Part shown: positions 6,125-12,933 of the stretch, piece after piece
Numbering within the stretch: the first letter of the stretch is position 1
How the letters are laid out: each line of letters begins with the position of its first letter
Program-made: the position numbers and the translations under genes
From: a bacterium
GTDB lineage: Bacteria > Patescibacteriota > Patescibacteriia > Patescibacteriales > GWE2-39-37
Direction of reading: 5' to 3'
Assembly (NCBI GenBank): GCA_021786695.1
Contig: JAJYMT010000039.1
Coordinates: 1-27,964, forward strand
DNA: 27,964 bases
The notes under the pieces: model-generated
Told to the model about the DNA's origin: nothing
Database searches by the model: none
Seen by the model: the letters and a program-made list of their open reading frames with translations, nothing else

Positions 6125-7747
6125 CTATTTTACCATATAACCCTGCTTCAGTTTATAGCCGAGACGGCGATAATAGCCGCGCGCGCCGATACCGGATATC
6201 ACCAAAATTTTTTCGAAACCATTTGTTCTGGCGATCTTTTCCGCCTCCGCCATCAATTTTTTACCCAAACCGGCGTGTTGAATTTTTTTCTTTTTTCCTA
6301 TAGGTACCAGCTCTCCATATACATGAAGCTCCCGGATCATCGCCGTGCCCCTAAAAAATTTCTCGGTGTCTGACACCGAATTTCTCGGTGTCGGACATCG
6401 TGAATCCGGCAATCTCAACCGGCAAAAACCATACAGGGTGCGCTTGTCTTTGCCCACCGCCTCAATAAAATATTCTATACCCCCCGATGCCCGGTATTTT
6501 ATTATTCTTAAATCATAAATCTTAAATCTTAAATCTTTGTCTCTTACCTCTCTGCAGCGGATGCAGTCGCACTTCACCCCGCGCTGCTGCATCACTTGTC
6601 GCAGATTAGTAACTAAATTGCCGGCCAGGATCGATTCGCCCGGAATGTCGCGGATCAAACGGATGATACGGACGTACGGCGGTACGGCTTTCTTGCAGGC
6701 AATGATCAATTTTTCCAGCCGGCTGGCGGCATACGGCTTGTACTTACCTGCTCGCCACCAGCGATGGAGCAAGCTGCCCCGCGTCACCACCGTCGGATAA
6801 AATTTTAATTGATCCGGCTGAAAACGCTCATCGGTGAATAGCCGCTTGAACATTTTTAAATCGTGCGCCGGAGTCGAGCCGGGCAGGCCGGGCATGATAT
6901 GATAGGTCACCTTGAAACCAAAGTCCTTCAAGCGTTTGGTAGCGCTCGCTATCGCATCGACACCGTGGCCGCGTCTGTTCTTTTCAAGGATCCGATCATC
7001 GATCGCCTGTACGCCGAGCTCGACACGCGTACAACCGAGTTCCCGCATCTGCCGAAGCTCTTTTTCATTTATATAGTCCGGCCTGGTTTCCAAAGTTATC
7101 CCAATAATTTTATATTTTGCTTTTTCGTTTTTATTTTGCTCCTTTGCGAGCCATTGTCTTAATTCTGGCAGAGATTTGTTTGTGTTTTGTGCACTGTGTT
7201 TTGTTTGTGTTTTGTGCACTGTGTTTTGTGCTTTATAGTCATTCGCTGCTGCAAAACAATTTCCGATGTACCAATATTTATATTCTTCCGGCAACACGCT
7301 CCAGGTACCGCCGATCACGATCAGTTCGATCTTGGTCGGCTCGTGGCCGTTCGCCTCAAGCGCCCGCAGGCGTGACTGCACCTGGCCGTAGGGGTCGAAG
7401 TTCTCGCGGATCGCCCGCATCACCGCCGGTTCATTTGAAAGATAGCTCTGCGGCACGTCACGCTCGGTCGGGCAATAGGCGCACTTGCCCGGGCAGGGCC
7501 AGGGCCTGGTCAGAACCGCCACCGGCGCGATACCGGACAAAGTGCGCACCGACCGCTTTTTTAACAACTTGCGAAAATCCCTATCCTTATCATCGCTCCT
7601 TGCATCCAGCGCTTCCAGTATTTCAGAATTCTGCGGCATCGCTATCTTAAATTTTTTCGCCGCCTTTCTTTTGGCGTCATAAAGCTGCTCGCGAGTTTTT
7701 ATGCGCGCTTTGATCAGCCCGGTGATGGCATGCTGTTTGCTTAACAT
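6125..7747 (-). CDS. elp3: Elp3-family tRNA uridine-34 radical SAM / acetyltransferase
   Basis: Elp3 uses a radical-SAM [4Fe-4S] domain and a C-terminal GNAT domain to place a carboxymethyl-type group on C5 of U34 in tRNA. It is general in archaea and eukaryotes and patchy in bacteria. In 540 aa: the cluster motif C85-x3-C89-x2-C92 (CPGKCAYC), ERDVPQSYLSNEPA, GGTWS (146-150), ITLETRPD, YHIMPGLPGS (282-291), the C-x2-C segment CDCIRC (393-398), then IRELHVYGELVPIG and the GNAT core GLGKKLMAEAEK ... GYYRRLGY. Three inserted stretches made of nucleotide repeats interrupt variable loops: residues about 172-191, 403-416 and 447-466. All keep the frame and no catalytic motif is hit, so the gene looks functional. 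It is first in an elp3-alkD-nudix set. Confidence 0.93.
   Translation of the reverse strand: MLSKQHAITGLIKARIKTREQLYDAKRKAAKKFKIAMPQNSEILEALDARSDDKDRDFRKLLKKRSVRTLSGIAPVAVLTRPWPCPGKCAYCPTERDVPQSYLSNEPAVMRAIRENFDPYGQVQSRLRALEANGHEPTKIELIVIGGTWSVLPEEYKYWYIGNCFAAANDYKAQNTVHKTQTKHSAQNTNKSLPELRQWLAKEQNKNEKAKYKIIGITLETRPDYINEKELRQMRELGCTRVELGVQAIDDRILEKNRRGHGVDAIASATKRLKDFGFKVTYHIMPGLPGSTPAHDLKMFKRLFTDERFQPDQLKFYPTVVTRGSLLHRWWRAGKYKPYAASRLEKLIIACKKAVPPYVRIIRLIRDIPGESILAGNLVTNLRQVMQQRGVKCDCIRCREVRDKDLRFKIYDLRIIKYRASGGIEYFIEAVGKDKRTLYGFCRLRLPDSRCPTPRNSVSDTEKFFRGTAMIRELHVYGELVPIGKKKKIQHAGLGKKLMAEAEKIARTNGFEKILVISGIGARGYYRRLGYKLKQGYMVK
6359..6398. repeat. GTGTC palindrome pair inserted in elp3
   Basis: AATTTCTCGGTGTC (6358-6370 region) is followed by a central T and GACACCG (6372-6378), giving 7-bp arms. 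Then the same AATTTCTCGGTGTC string recurs (6379-6392). It encodes about residues 451-466 of Elp3, between RLRLP and the conserved IRELHVYG. Confidence 0.8.
6508..6535. repeat. four heptamers (TTAAATC type) inside elp3
   Basis: TTAAATC, ATAAATC, TTAAATC, TTAAATC in tandem, encoding the DLRFKIYDLRI stretch of Elp3 just before the conserved YRASGG. The flank ATTATTCTTAAATC is shared with the intergenic repeat at about 3532-3545. Confidence 0.85.
7175..7224. repeat. 25-bp direct repeat, two copies, inside elp3
   Basis: A 25-nt unit (contains TTTTGTGCACTGTG) at 7175-7199 is repeated exactly at 7200-7224, with a partial third copy after it. It encodes the Asn/Gln/Thr/Lys-rich stretch at Elp3 residues 173-191, absent from the conserved fold. 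Confidence 0.85.
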
Positions 7748-7765
7748 GATTTAAGAAGATATAAT
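7737..7765 (+). promoter_or_regulatory. sigma70-type promoter of the 90-aa gene
   Basis: TTGCTT (7737-7742), a 17-nt spacer, then a perfect TATAAT (7760-7765). The expected start near 7772 gives a leader of about 40 nt with a good SD. The -35 overlaps the first codons of elp3, which runs the other way. Confidence 0.6.
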
Positions 7766-7798
7766 AATATAAACAATAAGCTTCTTGGAAAAAAAATC

Positions 7799-7805
7799 AG
7801 GAGGG
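7799..7805 (+). promoter_or_regulatory. strong Shine-Dalgarno of the 90-aa gene
   Basis: AGGAGGG, 6 nt before the ATG at 7812. It selects this start over the in-frame ATG at 7785. Confidence 0.8.
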
Positions 7806-7811
7806 TGGCCG

Positions 7812-8084
7812 ATGAACTTTATCGTGGGGCAATTGGTGGGTTGGCGCCATGATTTGCCGGATTTCCATGAAAAGGTGCTGAACCACGGCCGCGGGCCATT
7901 TGAGCTCCAGGGAGTCCGCCAGGAAAAATCAAGGATAACGCCGGCAAATCAAAACGGCAGATTGACCTGCGTCGCCAGCCGATGCGCCGGCGGCGGCCAA
8001 GAGCAGCACTGTCTTTACCTGCTTCTTCAAACCAAACTCGGTTTGGTGGAGCTGTCCGCAAACCAATTCATGAGCCTCCGCTAG
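7812..8084 (+). CDS. small protein of unknown function, 90 aa
   Basis: I do not recognise this family. The gene has a complete transcription unit of its own: promoter 7737-7765, AGGAGGG SD 6 nt before the ATG, and an intrinsic terminator 8 nt after the TAG. The protein starts MNFIVGQLVGWRHDLPDFHE, then has GRGPFEL and a second half ending TKLGLVELSANQFMSLR. There is no signal peptide or membrane segment. The early G-Q-L-V plus later glycine/aromatic pattern would fit a small beta-barrel (SH3/KOW-like) fold, but this is only an impression. Two cysteines (58 and 64 approx.) have no clear metal-site spacing. The opposite-strand frame 7819-8061 is rejected because all signals point to the plus strand. 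Confidence 0.68.
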   Translation: MNFIVGQLVGWRHDLPDFHEKVLNHGRGPFELQGVRQEKSRITPANQNGRLTCVASRCAGGGQEQHCLYLLLQTKLGLVELSANQFMSLR

Positions 8085-8092
8085 CTCGCACC

Positions 8093-8126
8093 CCCTAACC
8101 GGCCCGCCGGTTAGGGATTTTTTTTG
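8093..8126 (+). terminator. intrinsic terminator after the 90-aa gene
   Basis: CCCTAACCGGC (8093-8103) pairs with GCCGGTTAGGG (8106-8116), followed by A and nine T's. Confidence 0.92.
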
Positions 8127-8135
8127 CTAAGGTTA

Positions 8136-8163
8136 TTGACATTATTTCTGCCAGTGGTATTCT
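8136..8163 (+). promoter_or_regulatory. promoter of the bactofilin-like gene
   Basis: Consensus TTGACA (8136-8141), a 16-nt spacer, and extended -10 TGG-TATTCT (hexamer 8158-8163). The expected start near 8170 leaves a leader of about 30 nt before the ATG at 8201. No SD is visible in it. Confidence 0.65.
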
Positions 8164-8200
8164 TAAGATAACGAAACTTTACTAATTTAACCATAAAACT

Positions 8201-9343
8201 ATGGTAAAGACAAGAAAAAGCATCATTCTTGCGCTCTTTATTGCCCTGCTCCTGCCCGCGGCGGCTCTGGCTTTCACGGCCAAGTCCGGCAACTCGGTCA
8301 GCGTGGGAAAAGCCGAAGTGATTGACGGCAATTTCTATGCCGCCGGACAAAACATCCAGATCGAGGGCAAGGTGAATGGTGACGTGATCTGCGCCGGGCA
8401 ATCGGTCAACATCAACGGTGAAGTGGCCGGCGACGTGATCTGCGTCGCCAGTTCGGTCAACATCAACGGCCGGGTGGGCGGCAACCTGCGTACCGCGGGC
8501 AGCGCCATCAATCTGAACGGCTCGGTCGGCAGGAATCTGATGGTTGCCGGCGCCTCGCTCTCGACCGGCGCCAGTTCAAGCGTCGGTTGGGAAGCGCTGA
8601 CGGCCGTCGCCTCAGCAGACCTGCGGGGCCGTATCGGACGCGATCTGACCGGCGCCGGCGCCGCCTACACTCTGGCGGGCGTGATCGGCCGAGATGTCCA
8701 GCTTTGGCTCGACAACAACAAGCAGAATCAGCAGCTGCTCAAAGTGGAGAATGGCGCGCGCATCGGAGGAAAACTCATCTATACGGCCAAGAGCGACGCC
8801 GAGATCGCCAAGGGAGCTAAGGTGGCGGGCGAGGTAAAACGCAACGAGCCGACCGCGCGGGAATTCAACCGTCGGCAAACGGGAGGCGCCTGGTTTCTCG
8901 GTATGCTTTATTCGATCCTTGCCGCCTTGGTCATCGGCTTGGTCTTAGTCAGCGTTTGGGGGGAAGAGATCAAAAAAATACTTACCTATTTCACCTCCAA
9001 GACCGGCGCAACTTTCGGCTGGGGCCTGGTCGTCCTGATCATCACCCCGATCAGCTGCCTCTTGCTGCTGATCACCCTGATCGGCATCCCGCTGGCGCTC
9101 GTCCTTGGCATGGCTTATGTAATCGCGATCATCTTCAGCAAGATCTTCGTCGGCATCTTTGTCGGCCAGAAACTGCTGGAACGGTTTTGGCAGGCAAAGA
9201 AGGAATCGCTTTTTGCCGCGCTAACGGTCGGCGTCGCGGTGAGTTATTTCGTCTTCTCCATCCCGGTCCTCGGCTGGCTCCTGTCCGCACTCGCCTTGCT
9301 CTCCGGCCTAGGCGCGACTTATCTCTATCTCAAGCGGGCTTAA
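8201..9343 (+). CDS. secreted bactofilin-like (polymer-forming) membrane protein
   Basis: 380 aa in three parts. Residues 1-24 are a signal peptide (KTRK, then a hydrophobic core ending AAALA). Residues about 30-215 are a right-handed beta-helix of short repeats (VNGDVICAGQSVNINGEVAGD and similar), the pattern of bactofilin polymer-forming domains. Residues about 230-380 hold four or five hydrophobic segments (starting FLGMLYSILAALVIGLVLV), ending at a basic tail. Classical bactofilins are cytoplasmic and lack a signal peptide. Here the beta-helix should sit outside the membrane, anchored from its C-terminal side. A role in envelope scaffolding is inference. It has its own promoter and a terminator (9369-9400). 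Confidence 0.8.
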   Translation: MVKTRKSIILALFIALLLPAAALAFTAKSGNSVSVGKAEVIDGNFYAAGQNIQIEGKVNGDVICAGQSVNINGEVAGDVICVASSVNINGRVGGNLRTAGSAINLNGSVGRNLMVAGASLSTGASSSVGWEALTAVASADLRGRIGRDLTGAGAAYTLAGVIGRDVQLWLDNNKQNQQLLKVENGARIGGKLIYTAKSDAEIAKGAKVAGEVKRNEPTAREFNRRQTGGAWFLGMLYSILAALVIGLVLVSVWGEEIKKILTYFTSKTGATFGWGLVVLIITPISCLLLLITLIGIPLALVLGMAYVIAIIFSKIFVGIFVGQKLLERFWQAKKESLFAALTVGVAVSYFVFSIPVLGWLLSALALLSGLGATYLYLKRA

Positions 9344-9359
9344 GATATTGCCAACTGTT

Positions 9360-9368
9360 TGCTATAAT
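9360..9368 (+). promoter_or_regulatory. extended -10 upstream of the mutase gene
   Basis: TGC-TATAAT (hexamer 9363-9368) with no acceptable -35. The predicted start near 9375 falls inside the preceding gene's terminator hairpin. Confidence 0.45.
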
Positions 9369-9400
9369 AAAAGGGTGCGTTAAGCACTCTTTTATTATTT
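9369..9400 (+). terminator. intrinsic terminator of the bactofilin-like gene
   Basis: AAAAGGGTGC (9369-9378) pairs with GCACTCTTTT (9384-9393) with one G-U pair and a 5-nt loop, followed by an A/T-rich run. It directly abuts the -10 box of the next gene. Confidence 0.6.
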
Positions 9401-9403
9401 ATT

Positions 9404-10765
9404 ATGAGTATAAATACGAAAATCTTTAAAGCATATGACATCCGGGGAATATACGGCGTCGATTTTGATGAGGATGATTTTTATCAGATTGCCCAAGCAT
9501 ATGTAAGGATGGTAAATCCGGGGGGCAGGGTGGCGGTCGGCATGGACGCCCGGCTATCGTCACCGTGCCTGAAGCAAGCGATTATAGATGGCCTGACCGA
9601 TGCCGGGGTGGATGTGCTAGACATAGGCCTGGCCTCAACCGAAATGTACTACTTTGCAGTCGGCTATTATAAACTAGCTGGCGGCATCCAGGTGACCGCT
9701 TCGCATAATCCCAAAGAATGGAACGGACTTAAAATGGTAAAACGTGGAGTCGCACCGATCAATTTTGATAATGGCATAAGTAAGATAAAATCCTGGATTG
9801 AAGCCGGCTGGAAAAACATCGAAGTAAAAAAGCCGGGCAAGGCAAAACAAAAAAATGTACTTGATGATTTCTGCCGTTTTGCTAAAAAATTTCTGAAGCC
9901 CGCGGCCGCCCAAAAACCGCTAAAAATCGTTTTCAACCCTAATTTCGGTTACGAGGGCGAAGTATTGAAGCGATTCGTAAAATTATCCAAACCGAAATGG
10001 ACGATTATAGGCCTTAACGATACCGTGGATGGCAATTTTCCAAAAGGCAGGCCCGATCCGTTCGTGCCGGAAAATCGGCCGGAGTTCGTAGCGCTAGTCA
10101 AATCAAGTGGCGCAGATATCGGCGTGGCCTGGGATGCCGATGCCGATCGGGTCTTCTTCGCCGCCGATGGCGGAATTTTTCTTGAATCCTATTATACCAA
10201 TCATCTGTTGATAAAATCTTTGCTCCGCGGCAAGAAAAAACAAAAAATCGTCTATGATCCGCGTTACACCTGGGCGCTGATTGACGCGGCAAATGAAATG
10301 GGTGCGAAGCCGGTGCTGGAACGAGTCGGCCATTCATATATCAAGGCGCGGATGCGTAAAGAAAAAGTTATTTTTTCCGGCGAGTCTTCCGGCCATACTT
10401 ATTTTAAAAATTTCTGGTACGCCGACAGCGGGCTGATTCCCTTGATCGTGATGGCTAACCTGCTGGCAGCGGAGAATAAAAAACTTTCCGAATTGGTTGC
10501 CCCGCTTTTTAAGAAATATTTCATCTCCGGCGAGATCAACTCTACCGTCAGCGATGTGGCACGAGTATTAAAAAAACTGGAATCAAAATATAACAAAGGT
10601 AAAATCAGTAACTTTGACGGCCTGTCGGTTGAATTCCCCGACTGGCGCTTCAATGTCCGCCCCTCCAACACCGAACCGCTACTTCGGCTCAACCTGGAGG
10701 CAAAATCGCAAAAACTGATGGCCGAAAAGCGCGATGAAATAATTGAACTAATTCGCGCAAAATAA
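9404..10765 (+). CDS. manB: phosphomannomutase / phosphoglucomutase
   Basis: Alpha-D-phosphohexomutase interconverting hexose 6- and 1-phosphates. In 453 aa all four family sites are visible: phospho-serine loop TASHNPKEWNG (Ser100), Mg site DADADR (D244, D246, D248), sugar-binding GESSGH (326-331) and phosphate-binding RPSNTEP (419-425). The sequence is of the ManB/AlgC type, so it can act on mannose and perhaps glucose phosphates. Mannose-1-phosphate would feed ManC (18251-19633), and glucose-1-phosphate could feed the glucan cluster. The ATG lies in an AT-rich leader without SD. Codon use is more AT-rich than in the bactofilin-like gene before it. Confidence 0.93.
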   Translation: MSINTKIFKAYDIRGIYGVDFDEDDFYQIAQAYVRMVNPGGRVAVGMDARLSSPCLKQAIIDGLTDAGVDVLDIGLASTEMYYFAVGYYKLAGGIQVTASHNPKEWNGLKMVKRGVAPINFDNGISKIKSWIEAGWKNIEVKKPGKAKQKNVLDDFCRFAKKFLKPAAAQKPLKIVFNPNFGYEGEVLKRFVKLSKPKWTIIGLNDTVDGNFPKGRPDPFVPENRPEFVALVKSSGADIGVAWDADADRVFFAADGGIFLESYYTNHLLIKSLLRGKKKQKIVYDPRYTWALIDAANEMGAKPVLERVGHSYIKARMRKEKVIFSGESSGHTYFKNFWYADSGLIPLIVMANLLAAENKKLSELVAPLFKKYFISGEINSTVSDVARVLKKLESKYNKGKISNFDGLSVEFPDWRFNVRPSNTEPLLRLNLEAKSQKLMAEKRDEIIELIRAK

Positions 10766-10777
10766 AAAACTGCAAAC

Positions 10778-10818
10778 AAAACCGCCCAGCCCTTTTTAAA
10801 AAAGGGCTGGGCGGTTTT
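10778..10818. terminator. bidirectional terminator after the mutase
   Basis: AAAACCGCCCAGCCC (10778-10792) pairs with GGGCTGGGCGGTTTT (10804-10818). A T-run follows on the plus strand and also on the minus strand. Confidence 0.9.
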
Positions 10819-10830
10819 TATCCGCAATAT

Positions 10831-10872
10831 TTTTTAAAAAAATTAAGAGGGGCGGTCGCAAGCGACCGCCCC
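10831..10872 (-). terminator. terminator of the small secreted-protein gene
   Basis: On the minus strand GGGGCGGTCGC/GCGACCGCCCC (10849-10859 with 10862-10872) is followed by TCTTAATTTTTTT. It lies about 40 nt after the stop at 10912. Confidence 0.85.
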
Positions 10873-10911
10873 AGTTCGTCGTCCGAAGACGACTCGTCGA
10901 AAAAGATCTCG

Positions 10912-11256
10912 TCAGACCCGCACCGCGCCGCCCTGGGCCCGTTTCTTGCCGGCGATGAGGACGCTGGCCGAAAGGATCGGACACTTGAGGGTGGAGGATG
11001 CCCTCTCCATTCCTCTCCCTGTCGCCGTCGTCGGCGCCTTGGAAGCGAGCACAGCCCGCCCGCTCACGATCGGTTCGAACAGGATGACCTCCGGAGCGAT
11101 CGCCGCCGGAGCACTGGCCAGGATGCCGGCCCCTTGTGCGCTCTGCGCGATTGCCTCGTTGCCGGTCACCACGGCCGGCCCGGCGCGCGCGGAGCTCGAG
11201 GCCACCATGGCCAGCAGGACGAACACGCCCAACGCCGCGAACAGGTGCTTCCTCAT
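10912..11256 (-). CDS. small secreted protein of unknown function, 114 aa
   Basis: No family recognised. Residues 1-25 are a clear Sec signal peptide: MRK, a Leu/Val/Ala core and SSARA before the predicted cleavage. The mature part (about 89 aa) is rich in Ala, Gly, Ser and Val, with one cysteine and a basic tail (GKKRAQGGAVRV). The gene is supported by a promoter (11295-11323), a GGGGG purine run (11263-11267) 6 nt before the ATG as SD, and a terminator (10831-10872). It is visibly more GC-rich than its surroundings. A longer overlapping frame up to 11296 is rejected because it lacks these signals. Confidence 0.65.
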   Translation of the reverse strand: MRKHLFAALGVFVLLAMVASSSARAGPAVVTGNEAIAQSAQGAGILASAPAAIAPEVILFEPIVSGRAVLASKAPTTATGRGMERASSTLKCPILSASVLIAGKKRAQGGAVRV

Positions 11257-11294
11257 GCTCTTCCCCCTTTCCCAAGATTGACAGCGATATCCTC

Positions 11295-11323
11295 ATCTTA
11301 TCACAAACTTTTTATTATATCAA
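11295..11323 (-). promoter_or_regulatory. promoter of the small secreted-protein gene
   Basis: On the minus strand: TTGATA (11318-11323), a 17-nt spacer, and extended -10 TGA-TAAGAT (hexamer 11295-11300). The leader would be about 32 nt. Confidence 0.6.
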
Positions 11324-11336
11324 TATTAGCCAATTT

Positions 11337-11364
11337 AAAAGACGAGAGAACTCTCTCGCCTTTT
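11337..11364. terminator. terminator after the 98-aa gene (works on both strands)
   Basis: AAAAG-A-CGAGAG (11337-11348) pairs with CTCTCG-C-CTTTT (11353-11364) with one mismatch and a 4-nt loop. On the minus strand it ends the trpS-gdhA-98-aa set. Confidence 0.75.
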
Positions 11365-11381
11365 ATTAACCCTAAATAAAT

Positions 11382-11678
11382 TTATATCTTGAAGTACTCC
11401 AGAATTTCCTTGATGTGTTTCAGGTCCTCTTCAACCAGGTCGAGTTTCAGGCGGTTCTCGTACAGTCGATACTCTTCCTCCTGGATTATATGCGCCGAGA
11501 TCCCGCCGTTTTTCCTGATCAGTTCTTTGTATTTTTTGATCAGATCCAAAATCAGCTTCTTATGCGCTTCTCCGAAATGCCGGAAGCGGTAATCGTGGAT
11601 GATGAATTCATTGATCTTCCGCTCGAGCAAATACTCCGGCTCGTGTACCGCGTTTTTCAAAATTTCTTTTATATCCAT
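11382..11678 (-). CDS. conserved-looking small helical protein, 98 aa, unknown function
   Basis: Not recognised. It is highly charged (Lys/Glu/Asp) and almost entirely helical by composition, with a likely coiled-coil stretch from about 38 to 95 (LILDLIKKYKELIRK ... EEDLKHIKEILEYF). No signal peptide, membrane segment or cysteine. The start lies 8 nt after the gdhA stop on the same strand and an intrinsic terminator follows, so it is the last gene of the trpS-gdhA set. Codon use matches its neighbours. A partner or regulatory role for GdhA would be guesswork. Confidence 0.75.
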   Translation of the reverse strand: MDIKEILKNAVHEPEYLLERKINEFIIHDYRFRHFGEAHKKLILDLIKKYKELIRKNGGISAHIIQEEEYRLYENRLKLDLVEEDLKHIKEILEYFKI

Positions 11679-11686
11679 AAAGTTAA

Positions 11687-12922
11687 TTAGGTGCCCCTGA
11701 CATTGAGCGCCTTGGTGATTTTCCCCAGAGCCACGATGTAGGCACCGGTACGTAAATTGACGTCGTATTTCTTGGCCGTCTGCCAGACGTCCTTAAACGC
11801 TTTGGACAGTTGGACTTTCAGATGATCCTGGACCTTGGCCATATCCCAATAGAAGTGGCGCAGATTCTGCACCCACTCGAAATAGGAAACGATTACGCCA
11901 CCGGAATTGGCAAGCACGTCCGGCACCACCATGACACCGCGCTTATGCAGTTTCTGGCAAGCGCTCATCACCACCGGCCCATTAGCCAGTTCCATTATTA
12001 TATCGGCCTTGATCTTGTTCACGTTGGCGTCAGTAATTACCGCCTCGAGCGCCGCCGGAATCAGAACCTTGACCGGCAATTCCAGCAACTGTTCATTGGT
12101 AATCGTCTTGGCGCCGGCAAAGCCGGAGAGTTTACCGGATTTTTCTTTGTGAACGATCAGCTTCTCGATATCAAGCCCCCTCGGATCATGAATGCCGGAA
12201 GAGGAGTCGGAGACGGCCACTACTTTCAAATTGTTTGCCGCCAGGATTTTCGCCATATTCATTCCGGCGTTGCCGAATCCCTGCACGGCAAAAGTCAAAC
12301 CCGCCGGTTTGATTTTTAATTCCTTGAACAGCATCTCCAAAATATAGAAACCGCCCTGCGCGGTGGCCGTGTCGCGCCCAAGCGAGCCGCCGATCGTGAG
12401 CGGCTTACCGGTGACTGCCGCCGGCGTATTGCGGCCGACGATGTGGCTGTATTCATCCATCACCCAGGCCATCACCTGCGGGTTGGTGTACATATCCGGC
12501 GCCGGAATGTCTTTTTCCGGCCCAATAAATTCAGCGATATGCCGCGTGTAGGAACGAGTAATCCTTTCCAGTTCATTTTTGCTCACCTTCTTGGTATCAA
12601 CCTTGATGCCGCCTTTAGCGCCGCCGTAGGGTATATCCGCCACCGCGCACTTGATCGTCATCCAAAAAGCCAGCGCCTTCACCTCGTCCAGATTAACTTC
12701 GGGATGGAAACGCAAACCGCCCTTATACGGACCGCGAACGTCGTTATGTTGGACGCGATAACCGCGAAAGACCCGGAAACTGCCGTCATCCATCCGCACC
12801 GGAAAAGCGATCTCAATGATCCGCTGGGAATATTTTAACATTTCCAGTTCCTCGCATTCGAAATCATACACTTCGCAGGCCCGGTCGAATTGCGCCAGGG
12901 CCTCGCGTATTTCATTCGTCAT
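11687..12922 (-). CDS. gdhA: glutamate dehydrogenase (Glu/Leu/Phe/Val dehydrogenase family)
   Basis: Reversible oxidative deamination of glutamate to 2-oxoglutarate, linking carbon and nitrogen metabolism. 411 aa, as in hexameric bacterial and archaeal enzymes. KGGLRFHPEV carries substrate lysine K67. K91 and catalytic K103 lie in TIKCAVADIPYGGAKGGI. The dinucleotide fold begins QGFGNAG (214-220). Cofactor preference cannot be read confidently. The gene lies 11 nt after trpS on the same strand and has no SD, so it is probably read from the trpS promoter. Confidence 0.95.
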   Translation of the reverse strand: MTNEIREALAQFDRACEVYDFECEELEMLKYSQRIIEIAFPVRMDDGSFRVFRGYRVQHNDVRGPYKGGLRFHPEVNLDEVKALAFWMTIKCAVADIPYGGAKGGIKVDTKKVSKNELERITRSYTRHIAEFIGPEKDIPAPDMYTNPQVMAWVMDEYSHIVGRNTPAAVTGKPLTIGGSLGRDTATAQGGFYILEMLFKELKIKPAGLTFAVQGFGNAGMNMAKILAANNLKVVAVSDSSSGIHDPRGLDIEKLIVHKEKSGKLSGFAGAKTITNEQLLELPVKVLIPAALEAVITDANVNKIKADIIMELANGPVVMSACQKLHKRGVMVVPDVLANSGGVIVSYFEWVQNLRHFYWDMAKVQDHLKVQLSKAFKDVWQTAKKYDVNLRTGAYIVALGKITKALNVRGT

Positions 12923-12933
12923 ATGGATAGTAA

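Noticed and set aside
7819..8061. Minus-strand frame opposite the 90-aa gene
   Set aside because: Promoter, SD and terminator all point to the plus strand. The minus frame is Arg/Pro-rich and without signals.
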